Assembly (NCBI GenBank): GCA_032622095.1
Contig: CP136064.1
Span: 109,356,004-109,420,003 of the forward strand
Reading direction: 5' to 3'
DNA: 64,000 nucleotides
DNA from: Siphonodentalium dalli
Taxonomy: Eukaryota > Mollusca > Scaphopoda > Gadilida > Siphonodentaliidae
Part shown: positions 22,502 through 33,574 of the stretch, in pieces
Position numbering within the stretch: position 1 is the first letter of the stretch
Layout: each line of letters opens with the position of its first letter
Program-made: the position numbers and the translations under genes
The notes under the pieces: model-generated
What the model was told of the DNA's origin: nothing
What the model saw: the letters and a program-made list of their open reading frames with translations, nothing else
The model's database searches: none

Positions 22502-24060
22502 TTATCTATATCTATATTTACGAATGTTGTCTGTCTGTCTGTCTGTGTTCTATAGAAATTCACAGGGCACCATCTAGATGATACCAAAGGGGTCTACTAG
22601 GGGTAACATTTTACGAGAAATATAATGGTGTGGGTTATAATTTTCTAAAGTGACACCGTTGTTGTCAGGGGCAGAAAAGGGGGAGGGGCAGAATTTTTTT
22701 TGTCGCCGATTGCCACGAAACTTACATATAATCATCCACATGATATGAAGAATCTAATGGTGTGGTTTAAATGTGTCAAAAGTGGCGTCGTTCCAGTCAG
22801 GGATGCACGGAAGGGGAGAGGGGCACCAGAATTGAACAAACTAACTTTAGCGCCGATTTCCGCCAAATTGATATATATTCTTCTTCATGATACCAGGATT
22901 CTAATTGTGCGATTTAAAGACGCCAAATCGGTGTCGTTTGGATGAGAGATCGGGGTGGGCACTAAATTTGATAAGAATGGGTTTAATCGCCGATTGCCAC
23001 CACACTTATACAAAATCTTCCCCATTGTATGAGGAGTCTAATGGTGTGTCTTAAACCTCTCAAAAGTGGCCTCATTCGAATCAGGGGTGCACTGAAAGGG
23101 AGAGGGGCACCACAATTGACACACAATATATTAGCGCCAATTTCCACCAAATTGATACATGTTCTTATCCATGAGGAATCTAATCGTGTGATTTAAAGAC
23201 GCCATATTGGCGATGTTTGGGTGAGAGATGGGGAGGAGATGGGTGGTCACTAAATTTGATAAACATTTGTTTAGTCGCCGATTAGCATCAAACTTATAAA
23301 TAATCATCTCCATGATATCAGGAGTGTAATTGTGTGGTCTAAGGATGTCACAAGTGGGTCATTCGAGACAGTGGTGCATAGAGGTGAGAGGGTAACAAAA
23401 AATGATAACAATATGTTTAGCGCCGATTTCCACCAGATTGATACATATTCTTTTCCCCATTATACGAGGAATCTAATCGTGTGGTTTATATACACCAAAT
23501 TGGTGCCGTTTGGATGAGAGATATGGGGACCTTACATTTTATACGAATTTGTATACTCGCCAATTTTCACCAATTTTATAAATAATTTAATAAACTAATT
23601 TAAGCGCAGATTTCCACCAAATTCATATATTATTCTTCTCCTTGATACGAGGAATATAATCGTGTGATTTAAAGACGCCAAATTGCTGCCATTTGGGTGA
23701 GAGATGGTGGGGGGTTATAACTATTATAAGAATTTGTTTAGTTTCTGATTACCACCAAACCTATATATAATCATCTCCAGTATATCATGCATCCATGAGT
23801 CTAATCGACGTGGTTTAAATATGTCAAAAGTGGCGCCGTTAAAGTCATGCATGAGGATGGCAAAGCTGATACAAATATATTTAGCACTAATTTCCACCAA
23901 ATCCATACACGTTCTTCTCTAATGACACGATGAATTAAATCACAATTGGTGTCGTTTGGTCACGGATGGAGAGAGAATATGCACTCTCATTGATAAGATT
24001 GCTATTCGCCGATATCCACCTATAAGTTATATATAGTCACCAGGCCATCTCCATGTCGTT
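22502..24060. repeat. tandem array, ~285-bp unit, with Helitron-like head
   Basis: The words TCGCCGATTGCCAC recur at about 22704, 22989, 23273 and, more degenerate, at 23560 and 24005. Each unit contains two related halves (TTAGCGCCGATTTCCACCAA and AAAGACGCCAAATTGG). The array is preceded by TCTATATCTATATTTACG and a TCTG microsatellite at 22502-22545, like the head of the Helitron-like element at 38910. It is therefore probably the interior of a non-autonomous element expanded by tandem duplication. Confidence 0.65.
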
Positions 24061-26519
24061 TTAAGGAGTTTTTGGCGTTCAAATTTCACAATCTCGACAA
24101 ATGGTGACCCAATTAAGTCACTTGAACAATTATATCTTCTCAACTGTCATATTTATATGGGATAGGAATCAGGGCATTCACACAATGAGCTAGCAAAAAC
24201 AGATAAATAGAAGAATAATTAAAAGTATATTTATCATTCTATTTAAGAGATACATATATTCTTGCAAACTGAGTGACCTCGAACCGTCAGAGGATTGCAT
24301 ATTAGAATCGCTCATGTATATAGTATAACACAATTGAGTCTGTTCCATTCAATACAGTGTCCACACACAAAAGTTACAATTTGTCAAGAGATATGGAAAT
24401 GTATCGAAGGCCTGTTCAAAAATAGTGGTCACAGTGTGCAGTCAAATATATTTTCTTCTGATATAAAAGAAAACGCAGTCAGTAGCACATGACTTTTCAT
24501 GATCCTCCAATACTGACATTTTTAGAACAGACTCATCGACTAACATAAACAACTCAAAATCTCGCTCTGTGTCGGGCACATGTAGCTGATATACCTGAGC
24601 AGCAACATTTCTTTTAAACTGAGAATATTTAGCCAATATATTACACCATGAACAGAGGAGCACCTGGACATTTCTTTAAAACATCTGTATCTTCATGGAG
24701 ATATGATAGCCAGGTGTCCTCAAAATCTTAGTCTAACCCACTAGATTGATTGATACATCTATATATGTAAAACCCAATTGTCGTCTTTTATTTTTTGCAA
24801 ACTAATGTGTTTATGATGTTCATGTATTATGTATTATAACGTCCGAAGACTGAAGTATACGCAGTTGTAAATAAATTAATACTTCTTTATTGGTGGAACG
24901 GATCAATCGCGATAAACAAAATGACAATCGACAAGGTGAGCCACGACGTATATTCCATGACTGTGTAGGAATCATGTTTTGTGATGCTATTTGAATATAC
25001 AATTTATGAGAATACGTGTACCACTTTGAACAAGAGTATTCTCTATTCCCAACAAATATCCACGGCATGCAGAGGGTTTCACATCAATTTAACCTTGGTA
25101 ACGCCGGGTAACCCTGCTATAGTATTCAATATGTACATATGCATGTGAACTTCATCGGTACATATATGTATAACACTGTAACCTCTATATCAAGATTGTA
25201 AAAGATTGTAAATATATATCAGAACATAAATATAAATAGATTTATTGTATATGCTTACATATATATACATATTTATAATTATATATTAATAACTATGTGT
25301 ATGCGTATATCGATACTGTTGTACAAATTATGATATTGCTTGTTCTGCCTATTCAAGTTGTCTAGCTGAGCTATTCGGTCATTTCTCAAATTCGCACCAC
25401 TTGCGGAGATGTGTTACATTGTCGTCATTGAGTAAATCACTCATCAACATTGTATTAGGATGTCGGCCAGTTAACATTGGTAACAATCTGCGCCGGGCGT
25501 TTGTCATTTTTTTGCACACGAGAAGGTAATTTAATTAATCACTAATTACACTTGTATCGCATAACAGCAAGTGCGGTCAACAAGGTCGGTATTTTTCCAC
25601 CCTCCCGTTGCCATTGCTATCTTATGGTTACTTATTCGGAATTTGCATAACAGTGTTCGGTTATGGTCGCTAAGTACATCAAGATTGGGTTCAAAATCAA
25701 AGTCGTGTCTGAAAATCGGTATATATTACCACGACTTGTGTTGTTCATATCACGTTCCCAAGAATCTCTTTGTTCGGACATTTTAGATATGATACTAGCT
25801 GATCTACGTTGGTGGCATGATCTGCACACCATATATGCGGCAGATTACATTTGTCTATTAACTCGTGAATACAACTCAATCAGGGGGGAAATATTTTCAT
25901 CTGTTCTGGCATCGCATAACATTGGCTGCGTTGGATTCAGTAAAATGTTTGGAAGTCGTTCAGGCTCGCTGATATCATTCACGAGGGGAGCCGGGCCTGG
26001 TAAAATCCGAATAAGCGGAGCGAACGAGGGATTTACCAATACGACCGTATCCCCGAGTGAACTATGTCGCATAATCATCAAAACCAATTGATTTTTATGT
26101 TTATTACATACTTTCCACCACCAAAATGCGCTAATTATAAAGGTAATATGTGACCGGGGACCGGGGGCGTAATTCATAAGTGTGACATTATCACTTTTAA
26201 TTCAAGGAGCAAGGAGCAAATCATGGTTATGTGTGTAATAAACACTGATAATCAGCACACATTCGTGGTGGTATTGTAAGATAGACTCAAACCAAAAAAT
26301 CACGAAAACGAATATTGTGCATTGCGTGGTAGCATATTCAGAGTTGTAAAGTGCCGACTGAAGGAATTTGAACAAAATGGTCCATTAAGAAACAGGTCTG
26401 GGAGCAGAATGAAAATTGGTTTTACCTAAAATGCACGATGTACCGTATGTTTGATTTGGTGAGAAGGGGTGCTAATTTATTGAAGAGATGGGTGATTAAT
26501 TTAAGAAATTAAAGTAGTG
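24061..26519. other. intergenic; no gene recognised
   Basis: The longest frames are at 25663-26091 (plus, 142 codons) and 25845-26177 (minus, 110 codons). They overlap on opposite strands and neither shows a known motif. No terminal repeats were found. Confidence 0.45.
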
Positions 26520-26622
26520 TGTGTGTTATTGGGGAATACGGCGCTGTGTTCGTTGGGGCACATTGTTTTAACAGCTAATGTTCCCACAATGACCACAGCG
26601 CCGTATCCGCAATAACACCCAC
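26520..26622. repeat. 103-bp hairpin-forming inverted repeat
   Basis: TTATTGGGGAATACGGCGCT at the left is mirrored by AGCGCCGTATCCGCAATAA at the right around a loop of about 40 bp. Confidence 0.75.
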
Positions 26623-27793
26623 CCACTACATTCATTTCTTATATTTATATAGCTTTATGATATTTATTCCCAAAAAAAGCTGAGTGTATTGTTATTTATT
26701 TTCACAAAATCTGCAAGAATTTTATACTATAGCCCACGCAGCACATTAAGTCAACCTAATATAAGATTCCAAGCACTTAATAACGATGAACTGATCGATA
26801 TAAATAACTGGGTCCAATGCAATTCGGTTGAACTTTGAAAAGCACGCCAAATTATTCTGATGATGTGTGATTAGGTCAGTTTAGGATAACAATTTGTGAC
26901 GTCGTGTTCGTGTTACGGTCTGTGATTGGGGTATGAAACGGGTGACCCAATTGGCAGTTGACCAATCACTGAGCATGATTTAGTGTAACACAGCCGGGCT
27001 ATGTAAATATTACAGTATAATACACATGTCGGCTTACCTATATGGTTTGTTATCACGGAATGTGTTGAACATACAGAACTGTAACAAGTATTTATACCAC
27101 AATGGTATGCACTTCAGTTTCTACGTTACATTCAAAAGGTAATCATTATGCCGAATAATACTTCCACGCACTGTGTGGCGAAACATTACTTCGTGCGCTG
27201 CATGCCCGAATTTTAATTTTGGCCCAACTGATGGTGTTATTCTAAGCATAAAACCAGAATTTAAAGACGTATAATAATATGGTTTTCTTGGGTTGTTGTG
27301 ATCGATAATTCCTTCAGCGGGATCTGTTGTAGTGATAGTTGTACCATTACAGATATATAACAACAGACGTGTATATTACCCTTACTCCCAGGTGGTTATC
27401 CAATATGTTGCTTTCGTCGTGGCATGTATTGGAGTTGCGGTCATTTTGACAGCCATCTCGTAGACGCGATTGTATTATTTTCTTCCGTGGCACTCGGTAC
27501 TTTTATTTCACGCAAACTGGAATAACTGTGTAATTTCTATGCCACAATATATCGTATAATGACATATTTCTAGAACTAATATTATATAACAACCATGTTG
27601 GACGCCATCTTCGATAACATAGTTTCCACAAGGGGATATTAGCCGAATTTGGATACCTGCTTCTTTTTACACTATAATCGCACTCTTATCAATTTTTTGA
27701 AATTTCCCTCCAAATGGGGTGTTACTTTGGAAATTGGAAACAGTTGGAAATTGGAAACCTTGAATAACCAGTTGGAAACGAGCCAAGGTTCAT
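26623..27793. other. intergenic, nothing recognised
   Basis: No coding sequence or repeat boundary found. The minus ORF at 27121-27363 shows no motif. Confidence 0.4.
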
Positions 27794-28346
27794 ATGCATA
27801 TGGAACCGTATATTACCAATACCACATCAGTTGACGCGAGAATTCTCTTCACAAGGTTACGCGTAAGTAATCACAAGCTGGACATTGAGAAGGGAAGACA
27901 CAAACAGCCCCCGTCAGAAATAGAGGATAGAATATTAATATGTCCTGTCTGTAAGACAAACTCGGTTGAGACCGAATCACACTTTGTTATGAATTGTCCG
28001 GCATACGAAACCATTCGCATTAGTTGTTTCGCAGCTATAGGCGAGTATATGACCGATCTCCATAGAATGACAGAAGACAATACATTTCATTTTATAATGG
28101 AAAATAGGCACATTGTCACCATTAATATCATATGCGACATGATCCGGTCCGTCTTTGAAAAACGGCAGAGTTTATCAAGTGCATAATAATTATAAGAACA
28201 ACTTAAATATGAGTGAGTTTACAGAATATAAATTTCGACTGAGTCGGGTTTTTGTTTAATTCATGCTATTATTGTACATGTTTGTTTTAATTATATATTA
28301 TATGTTTGCAACTGAGGTGTTATTGCAATAAAATCTTGTATCTTGT
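27794..28346 (+). mobile_element. 5'-truncated LINE: ORF2 C terminus, 3' UTR and TTGTATC tail
   Basis: The frame 27794-28186 (130 codons) reads ARILFTRLRVSNHKLDIEKG, a basic stretch, then CPVC, a 16-residue gap and NCP. This is the Cys/His-containing C-terminal domain that follows reverse transcriptase in many invertebrate LINEs; the L-T-R-(L/F)-R-x-S-x-H-x-L-x-I-E-x-G pattern is the diagnostic part. TAA is followed by a 3' UTR of about 140 bp, AATAAA at about 28327, and a TTGTATC simple repeat tail (28334-28346) instead of poly(A). It belongs to a different lineage from the 54.4-kb LINE. Confidence 0.75.
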
Positions 28347-29800
28347 ATGATATATCCCAAAGTTGGAACTTATGGTTCAAGGGTGTGAAAAGTTCGAGTT
28401 TCAAATGTGGACACCCCACACGAAGACACTCTGGCACCGTCCTGGCTTTGGCCGATAGAAAACCATGCTTATCAACGGTTGCAAAGGTTTGAATATTTCT
28501 CAACTTGGGAAACGCCGGGTAACCCTGGCAGTGTTAACTATAATAATACGTCAACCCACTTTCAAAGTTGGTATTTTAACCCTTACCCTTTCATGGATGA
28601 GTAGTTATCGACAGGACATGTTCAGATAATAACAATCTACCATTGAACTTATTATTTAAACATTTCCCTCAATAAATATGGCTCCTTATGCACTTTTATT
28701 TATTTGTCGTCTGCTTTTATCACCTTAACATCCCTCCAATTCAATAATAGAACATTCCGATGTACCCCTTTTAACTGACTGGGATAATCCATGCATTTTA
28801 GTATAGAAATGGTTAATGTGATATGATATATGATATTCATTAGCATAAAGACGGTCGGGCACATGTGAGCCGTACGCTATGCATAATTATAAGACATGCT
28901 TTCCATATTTACATACCTAATCCACACAATAAACTTTCAACATATTCATATTACATTTATAAAGTGTGACATAGTATAGAAGCGCAATGATATATCAATG
29001 TAAAATAGAATAATCAATTTCACTGGGGGCCCACCTCTCCTGCTAAATCCGTCCGAAATCGTATATAATTTATAATCGTCCAGTGCGCATCGATAAATGT
29101 TAAGTTGCCCTCTCTGCAATTTTATAAAAAAAATTAGCGTGTCGGCACTTAAAATGGTAAGCATTTTCTTAAAAATCCAAATTATTCTTTCAATATTGAA
29201 TTGTGATTTTTCAATATCACCGTCTGTATCCGTGTGTGTTGAATTTGAGTTGTAGCACTACGGAAGATTGAACAATCAGGAGTTTATCACTTCGTTTTCG
29301 ACATTTTACCGTAACCTTCGGCGATAGAGTTTGTTTTTAGACCAGAAATGGGACATTCCAATGGGCAAACCATAGTTTTCTGGTAAGTTTGTTATCTCCG
29401 GGACACAAATATGCAAAAATAGATACGAAAAATCTGAACAGTGCTACAGGTGGAACATTAAAAGACAAGCACACGGTGGCTCCAGTGCGAAATTTGTATG
29501 GCTCCAGTTCGAAAACGAGCAAAAATGATAAGCTCCAGTGCGCACCCACGATAAATAATTTCGATATTGCACATAATTCATCGATAATTTAGTAGATTAT
29601 AGGCGTTATAGCCGAGCACAATGACATTTCATCTAATATTATGCACAAAATTTTAATGTGTCTCTTTGTGCTTTGCAGGCAAATATATAGATGTTACCAT
29701 TGCAAAATATATAAGGTAACAGAATCGTTCACTTTATGATGCAAAGCTGACATTTGGCATGAATGGCCAGTGTATGTCAATTATGAAGACTTATTTTTTT
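28347..29800. other. intergenic with two dispersed-repeat pieces
   Basis: 28630-28810 matches a repeat that is interrupted near 50900-51670. 29015-29095 (TGCTAAATCCGTCCGAAATC) is repeated in the same orientation at 36808-36875, so related sequence lies on both sides of the 30.8-36.5 kb element. No gene is recognised. Confidence 0.5.
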
Positions 29801-30480
29801 TCCGACAAACCAATCACAATGGTCGACATATTCAAAATGGCCGCCACTTTTACGAACTGGCCGCCGTTTTCAGCCTTTACTCAACGTATATATACGACGA
29901 ATGTGACTCTACCCATATTTGAACATTTTTATATTTCACTCAAATAAAGGGTGTTGTAGGATGGCCGCAAGACTCTATTTCCACACACACTCGTCCCACC
30001 CCAATCCAACATGGCCGCCGTCAGGATGGAATCAAATAGGGAACCCATGCCAGTTCTCGAACAAAGAGTGATGGTTGCTCCCAAGACACCCCACATATTC
30101 ACCAAATACATCAGATTCAAAATGGCCGCCGCCCAGAGGGGTCCAAATAGAAGACCACTGGGTTTGAACTTTCCAACTGTTGCAAATTTCCAACCAACCT
30201 GAGACTATCTATGATGATGGTATATTTCCAATTGATAGCAATTTCAGACCAAAATTTGGACTAAATATATAGAAACGATTTGCTAGAGCTGATCTAAAAC
30301 AACAAATATCCCACTAATTAGTCGCTGGAAAATCAACCAACTAACAATTTCAACCTACAAGTGGTGTAAAATTTCCAACAAATGCTGTGCGAGGCATGAA
30401 ATTTCCAGCTGTTGAAAATGTTGATCAAAGTTGGGAGGGTTATTTCCCCTCAAACTCCCCCTGTCGCCACGTCCCTGTGG
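29801..30480. repeat. cluster of ATGGCCGCC-type dispersed repeats
   Basis: AAAATGGCCGCC recurs at about 29837, 30009 and 30119, with CAAATAAAGGGTGTTGTAGG at about 29940 matching 20180 in the 19.6-kb element. The segment 30170-30480 (CCAACTGTTG, AGGCATGAAATTTCC, CTGTCGCCACGTCC) is the family also seen at 6636-6850 and 51740-51860. Confidence 0.6.
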
Positions 30481-30679
30481 TGGTATGCACGCCTATGGTA
30501 ATATCCCCGGCGCCACACCCATTTATATCAGCAAAAAATAGCTTCATAGAAACCGTGATGCATCGAAATCGACATGAAAGAACACTGAGGTGACGATTTC
30601 GGACTGGTGAACTTTCGCCGAATGCGCACCCTACTGGGCTACAAGGTAGAGAACACCGCTATACAATATAATAAAAGAT

Positions 30680-30795
30680 TTGTTGCATGGTTTTTAGGGT
30701 GACATGCATGAGGATATATCAACCCAACGGTTTTGGCGAATATTAACTTCATAGGGTTGATAAATCCTCATGTCAACATCGAAACCATGCAACAA
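30680..30795. repeat. 116-bp hairpin, GTTGACATGAGG family
   Basis: TTGTTGCATGG at the left and CCATGCAACAA at the right bound imperfect arms containing TGAGGAT(T/A)(T/A)ATCAACCC. The arms match those of the hairpins at 42339 and 42723. Its right end overlaps by one base the target duplication of the Polinton-like element. Confidence 0.7.
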
Positions 30796-30800
30796 ATGCA

Positions 30801-32284
30801 AGTAGTACATGGGACTCGTTAGGTTCAATCGTAAAATTGGGCATAAGTGTATTTTGAGTATGTTAGTACTATAGTACTATATATTTGAGAATCGTTGATA
30901 AAAATGGGCGTAAGTATATTTACGATATTTGAGCGTCCTGTTGGTGTGTGTATATTGTTGACTAACAAATTGGTTCATCGTGTGAAGTTGTTTTTTTTGG
31001 GGAACTTTGTAATTTCGGCCGACTATTGCGTGTCTGTAAATAATCTCAGCTTAAGATGCCTTAACCAATTCATAGAGTAGTATGAGCGTAATGTGTGTAT
31101 ATTGTTGACTAACAAGTCATCGTGTGAAGTTGCTTTGTAATCTCGGCCGCCTATTGCGTGTCTCACACAGCAAAACAAATAATCACACTCGGTATTGTTT
31201 GTATCAATTTTTTTGGTTTAATTTATTAATCGACAGTCTACAAATAGTTTAACTAGTTTATATACCAATTATGTGGGTGCAGATGTTGATGTTTTGTTTT
31301 TAGGTATCTATTCTCGAAAAAAAATATATATTTTCATAACATATTCTAACACACACTATCAACAACCTAAAAAAATGCTGCTGGAAGAGATTATGAAGTT
31401 TTTATGTTTATGCATAGTATATGGCATATACCAATGGATTGTTGACAATGATCAACACGAGGACAATACTGAACACGAGGACAATACTGATGAAAGTGAT
31501 GACGCTTACAATGAAGATGATGACCTGCCTATTTTTGACTGGGTTGGTCGTATCAATCAACGGATTCATGCTGATGGTGACAATGTCCAGGATGACAGGG
31601 ACTCTGACCAGTGGTCAGTATCCTCCGACAACTCTTATCTGGACGTAGAGGCTGACTATTGGACCACCAGTTCCCAATCGTCGTGGTCGGAGTCTGATTC
31701 AAGTACAGGCAGCTACCACGAACGTCCCGAAAATTGGGACATTGAAATTGAATTGGATACAGAATATGCATATCTGATGGATAGTGCCTATTCATCAGAG
31801 GAAATGTCGGACGATTCTGTCGACTGGTAGATCTAAAAATAATACTCGGAAGAGCTGTTGGTTGAATTGTGTTGTATAATATATTTTTATGTTATCAATA
31901 ATAAATATATGTATAATCGATTATCTTTTCAATAATAATATCTCGCTGGGTTCTATCGTGGTAAAAATCTTTTGTTTGACAGAACGAGAATCGTTAGTCG
32001 GTTATTTTAAAAAGCTTTGCTAAAAAGGGGGCGAGGACCCCTCCCCACCCTGTTTTAGGGAAGTTACTCGGATGATGTGTCAGCGAGCCATTTTTTCATA
32101 ATGCCAACCTCGGGACGTCATAGAGGGAATAATCAACGAATTTCACAGCGAAAATTACTAAGCCTATTATCCCTGTAGTTTCCCTAGTGTCCATAACCCA
32201 AACATCAAGGGTTGCGTGTGTGATCACCTGTACATATTATCAATTTATCGAGCTATTCATACTTACGCCAAAGTAAGTAATCTG
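30801..32284 (+). repeat. left long terminal inverted repeat (1,484 bp)
   Basis: It pairs with 35067-36544. Differences include a short deletion near 31020 relative to the right arm's counterpart, homopolymer length changes and single substitutions. It contains the acidic ORF 31375-31830, a TATA-like TTTATATACC at about 31257 and AATAAA at 31900. The near-identity implies recent origin or ongoing gene conversion between arms. Confidence 0.9.
31375..31830 (+). CDS. acidic protein of unknown function (left-arm copy)
   Basis: 151 residues from ATG at 31375. The frame is open upstream to 31273, but that extension starts with GTG and is disrupted in the right arm, so the ATG shared by both arms is used. 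By my count there are 27 Asp and 16 Glu against 5 Lys/Arg, with many Ser and several Trp/Tyr. Residues 7-23 (MKFLCLCIVYGIYQWIV) are hydrophobic and could be a signal peptide, a membrane anchor or a buried helix. The rest is probably disordered, with clusters such as EHEDNTDESDDAYNEDDD. AATAAA lies about 70 bp after the stop. No family is recognised. Secreted Asp-rich matrix-like proteins and acidic viral accessory proteins share this composition, but composition alone does not assign function. Confidence 0.6.
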   Translation: MLLEEIMKFLCLCIVYGIYQWIVDNDQHEDNTEHEDNTDESDDAYNEDDDLPIFDWVGRINQRIHADGDNVQDDRDSDQWSVSSDNSYLDVEADYWTTSSQSSWSESDSSTGSYHERPENWDIEIELDTEYAYLMDSAYSSEEMSDDSVDW

Positions 32285-32288
32285 AAAA

Positions 32289-32640
32289 AGAGCAAGTGAG
32301 CAAGGGAAAAGAGCAAAAGAGCAAGAGAAGAGGAGAAAAAGAGCAAGTGAGCAAGGGAAAAGAGCAAGAGGTGAGGAAAAAAGAGCCAGTGCTCACTTGC
32401 TCTTTTTCTCCTCTTCTCTTGCTCTTTTCCCTTGCTCACTTGCTCTTTTTCTCCTCTCCTCTTGCTCTTTTCCCTTGCTCACTTGCTCTTTTTCTCCTCT
32501 TCTCTTGCTCTTTTGCTCTTTTCCCTTGCTCACTTGCTCTTTTTCTCCGCTTCTCTTGCTCACTATTTTCTCTTTTTTCCCTCTCCCCTCTTGCACATTT
32601 GCTTTTTTCCCTCTCCCCTCTTCTTGCTCTGATGTTACGT
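32289..32640. repeat. purine/pyrimidine mirror array (GAGCAAG / CTTGCTC)
   Basis: A purine-only run built from GAGCAAGTGAGCAAGGG and AGAAGAGGAGAAA (32289-32395) switches at about 32392 to its pyrimidine complement, which continues in several copies to 32640. The frames that run through it (32296-32718 and others) are low-complexity artefacts. It lies just inside the left arm of the Polinton-like element. Confidence 0.85.
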
Positions 32641-32760
32641 ATGTATATACGTGTACAATGTCTAACATGTGACCTCTGGTGGAATAGCGATACACGATGC
32701 TCAATAACTTCATCGTGATAGAGAACTAAAGAATAAACGCTCTTTATTATCTATGTAAGA
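32629..32760. repeat. internal direct box 1 (with AATAAA)
   Basis: TTACGTATGTATA, CTAACATGTGACCT, ACTTCATCGTGATAGAGA and AATAAACGCTC occur here and again, in the same order and orientation, at 34842-34975. It sits directly 3' of the minus-strand ORF at 32776-33006. Read on the plus strand it carries a poly(A) signal at 32732. Confidence 0.8.
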
Positions 32761-32775
32761 GCAATGACATTCAAA

Positions 32776-33006
32776 TTATTTCAAGAACAAATTGTGGAGA
32801 CAATTATATGGACGGCGTCTGATGGACTGGTCCGAGTCGCTGCCATCTTGGCCATTGTCACCATCGGTATGAATGCATACATTCCAGTGTTTATAATCAG
32901 TATGGTGTGAATCATTCTCGGCGTGTTGGTCATTTTGTCGTTGATTATAAACAATCAATTGGTACAGCGATAAGCATAACAAATTGAAAATTTCTTGCAT
33001 CATCAT
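32776..33006 (-). CDS. diverged paralogue of the arm-encoded acidic protein
   Basis: 76 residues from ATG at 33006 (followed by two further ATGs) to TAA at 32776. It aligns with the arm protein at both ends: the N-terminal QEIFNLLCL against EEIMKFLCL, NDQHAEN against NDQHEDN, and IHTDGDNGQDGSDSDQS against IHADGDNGQDDKDSDQW. The Asp/Glu-rich tail is missing, and the C terminus (RRRPYNCLHNLFLK) is unrelated, possibly because of a frameshift. Conservation of scattered motifs across copies argues that this family is or was protein-coding. Its start is only 44 bp from the oppositely oriented ORF at 33051, which would suit a shared divergent promoter. Confidence 0.5.
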   Translation of the reverse strand: MMMQEIFNLLCLSLYQLIVYNQRQNDQHAENDSHHTDYKHWNVCIHTDGDNGQDGSDSDQSIRRRPYNCLHNLFLK

Positions 33007-33050
33007 GTTTTCAGTTCAAAATAACAATAACATCAAAGTAACTCAGAGTC

Positions 33051-33212
33051 ATGGATAAAGTCGACAAATATTTGAATAATGGTTATGAAGATCGTGATGC
33101 AGTGAAAATGTCAATATTAAAGTACAAACCGATGCTAGAAAAATTCATGGACGAAGCAAATGACACTTCTGACGAAAGTGATGACAATTCGGACGAAAGT
33201 GACAGTGAATAG
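33051..33212 (+). CDS. 53-residue protein with Asp/Ser/Glu tail, unknown function
   Basis: ATG at 33051, TAG at 33210. The first 34 residues are mixed and Lys-rich (MDKVDKYLNNGYEDRDAVKM), and the last 19 are nearly all Asp, Ser, Glu and Asn. AATAAA at 33220 overlaps the likely 3' end closely. No family is recognised. It is divergent to the minus-strand paralogue at 32776-33006. Confidence 0.4.
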   Translation: MDKVDKYLNNGYEDRDAVKMSILKYKPMLEKFMDEANDTSDESDDNSDESDSE

Positions 33213-33258
33213 TTAATATAATAAAAAAAATTGTATTATGTAACACATGTTTGCGGCG

Positions 33259-33425
33259 TTTTTCGGTATTTTACTGCGGCGGCGGCAACGGCGGCGGCAA
33301 CGGCGGTGCCGTGTTATTTTGCCCCCCCTCAAAAAAGTAGATGTTGTTGTTGTTGTGGCTGATGTTGTTGTTGTTGGTGGTGTTGTTGTTGTTGTTGTTG
33401 TGGTCGTCATCATCGTCGTTGTTGT
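33259..33425. repeat. GGC/CGG and TTG/GTT trinucleotide runs
   Basis: A (CGG)n-rich stretch at 33275-33310 is followed by (GTT)n at 33343-33425. Hydrophobic poly-Val/Leu frames through this region are artefacts of the repeats. Confidence 0.85.
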
Positions 33426-33472
33426 TCCTCTTTCTCAAAAGTTACGAACGATTAATAGAATACCAGCATCGA

Positions 33473-33574
33473 ATGAAAACATCACCCATACATAACATGA
33501 TCATGAAGAAAATGGTCAAACTGACCAAACACGGATATAATAATGAATGGGCTGTAGATTCAGACAACGATTAA
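33473..33574 (+). CDS. possible 33-residue ORF, unknown
   Basis: The ATG at 33473 follows the trinucleotide repeats. The product starts MKTSPIHNMIMKKMVKLTKH and ends in the acidic DSDND. AATAAA lies 6 bp after the stop at 33580. It resembles the 53-residue ORF in layout (basic first, short acidic tail, immediate poly(A) signal). It may be the last exon of a longer gene, because the frame stays open into the repeat upstream. Confidence 0.25.
   Translation: MKTSPIHNMIMKKMVKLTKHGYNNEWAVDSDND

Noticed and set aside
22502-24060. Possible CRISPR array
   Set aside because: Units are about 285 bp and diverged throughout, with no short constant repeat separated by unique spacers; the genome is eukaryotic.
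25663-26177. 142-codon plus ORF and 110-codon minus ORF
   Set aside because: Overlap on opposite strands; no motif, signal peptide or splice context supports either.
31273-31374. N-terminal extension of the left-arm acidic ORF to 185 residues
   Set aside because: It would start at GTG and is shifted out of frame in the right arm; the shared ATG at 31375 is preferred.
32296-32718. 140-codon plus-strand ORF and overlapping minus-strand frames
   Set aside because: They run through a GAGCAAG/CTTGCTC low-complexity mirror array; the Ser/Leu/Phe and Lys/Glu repeats are translations of the array.
33213-33495. ORFs rich in Val, Thr or Arg
   Set aside because: Produced by CGG and GTT trinucleotide runs, open on both strands.
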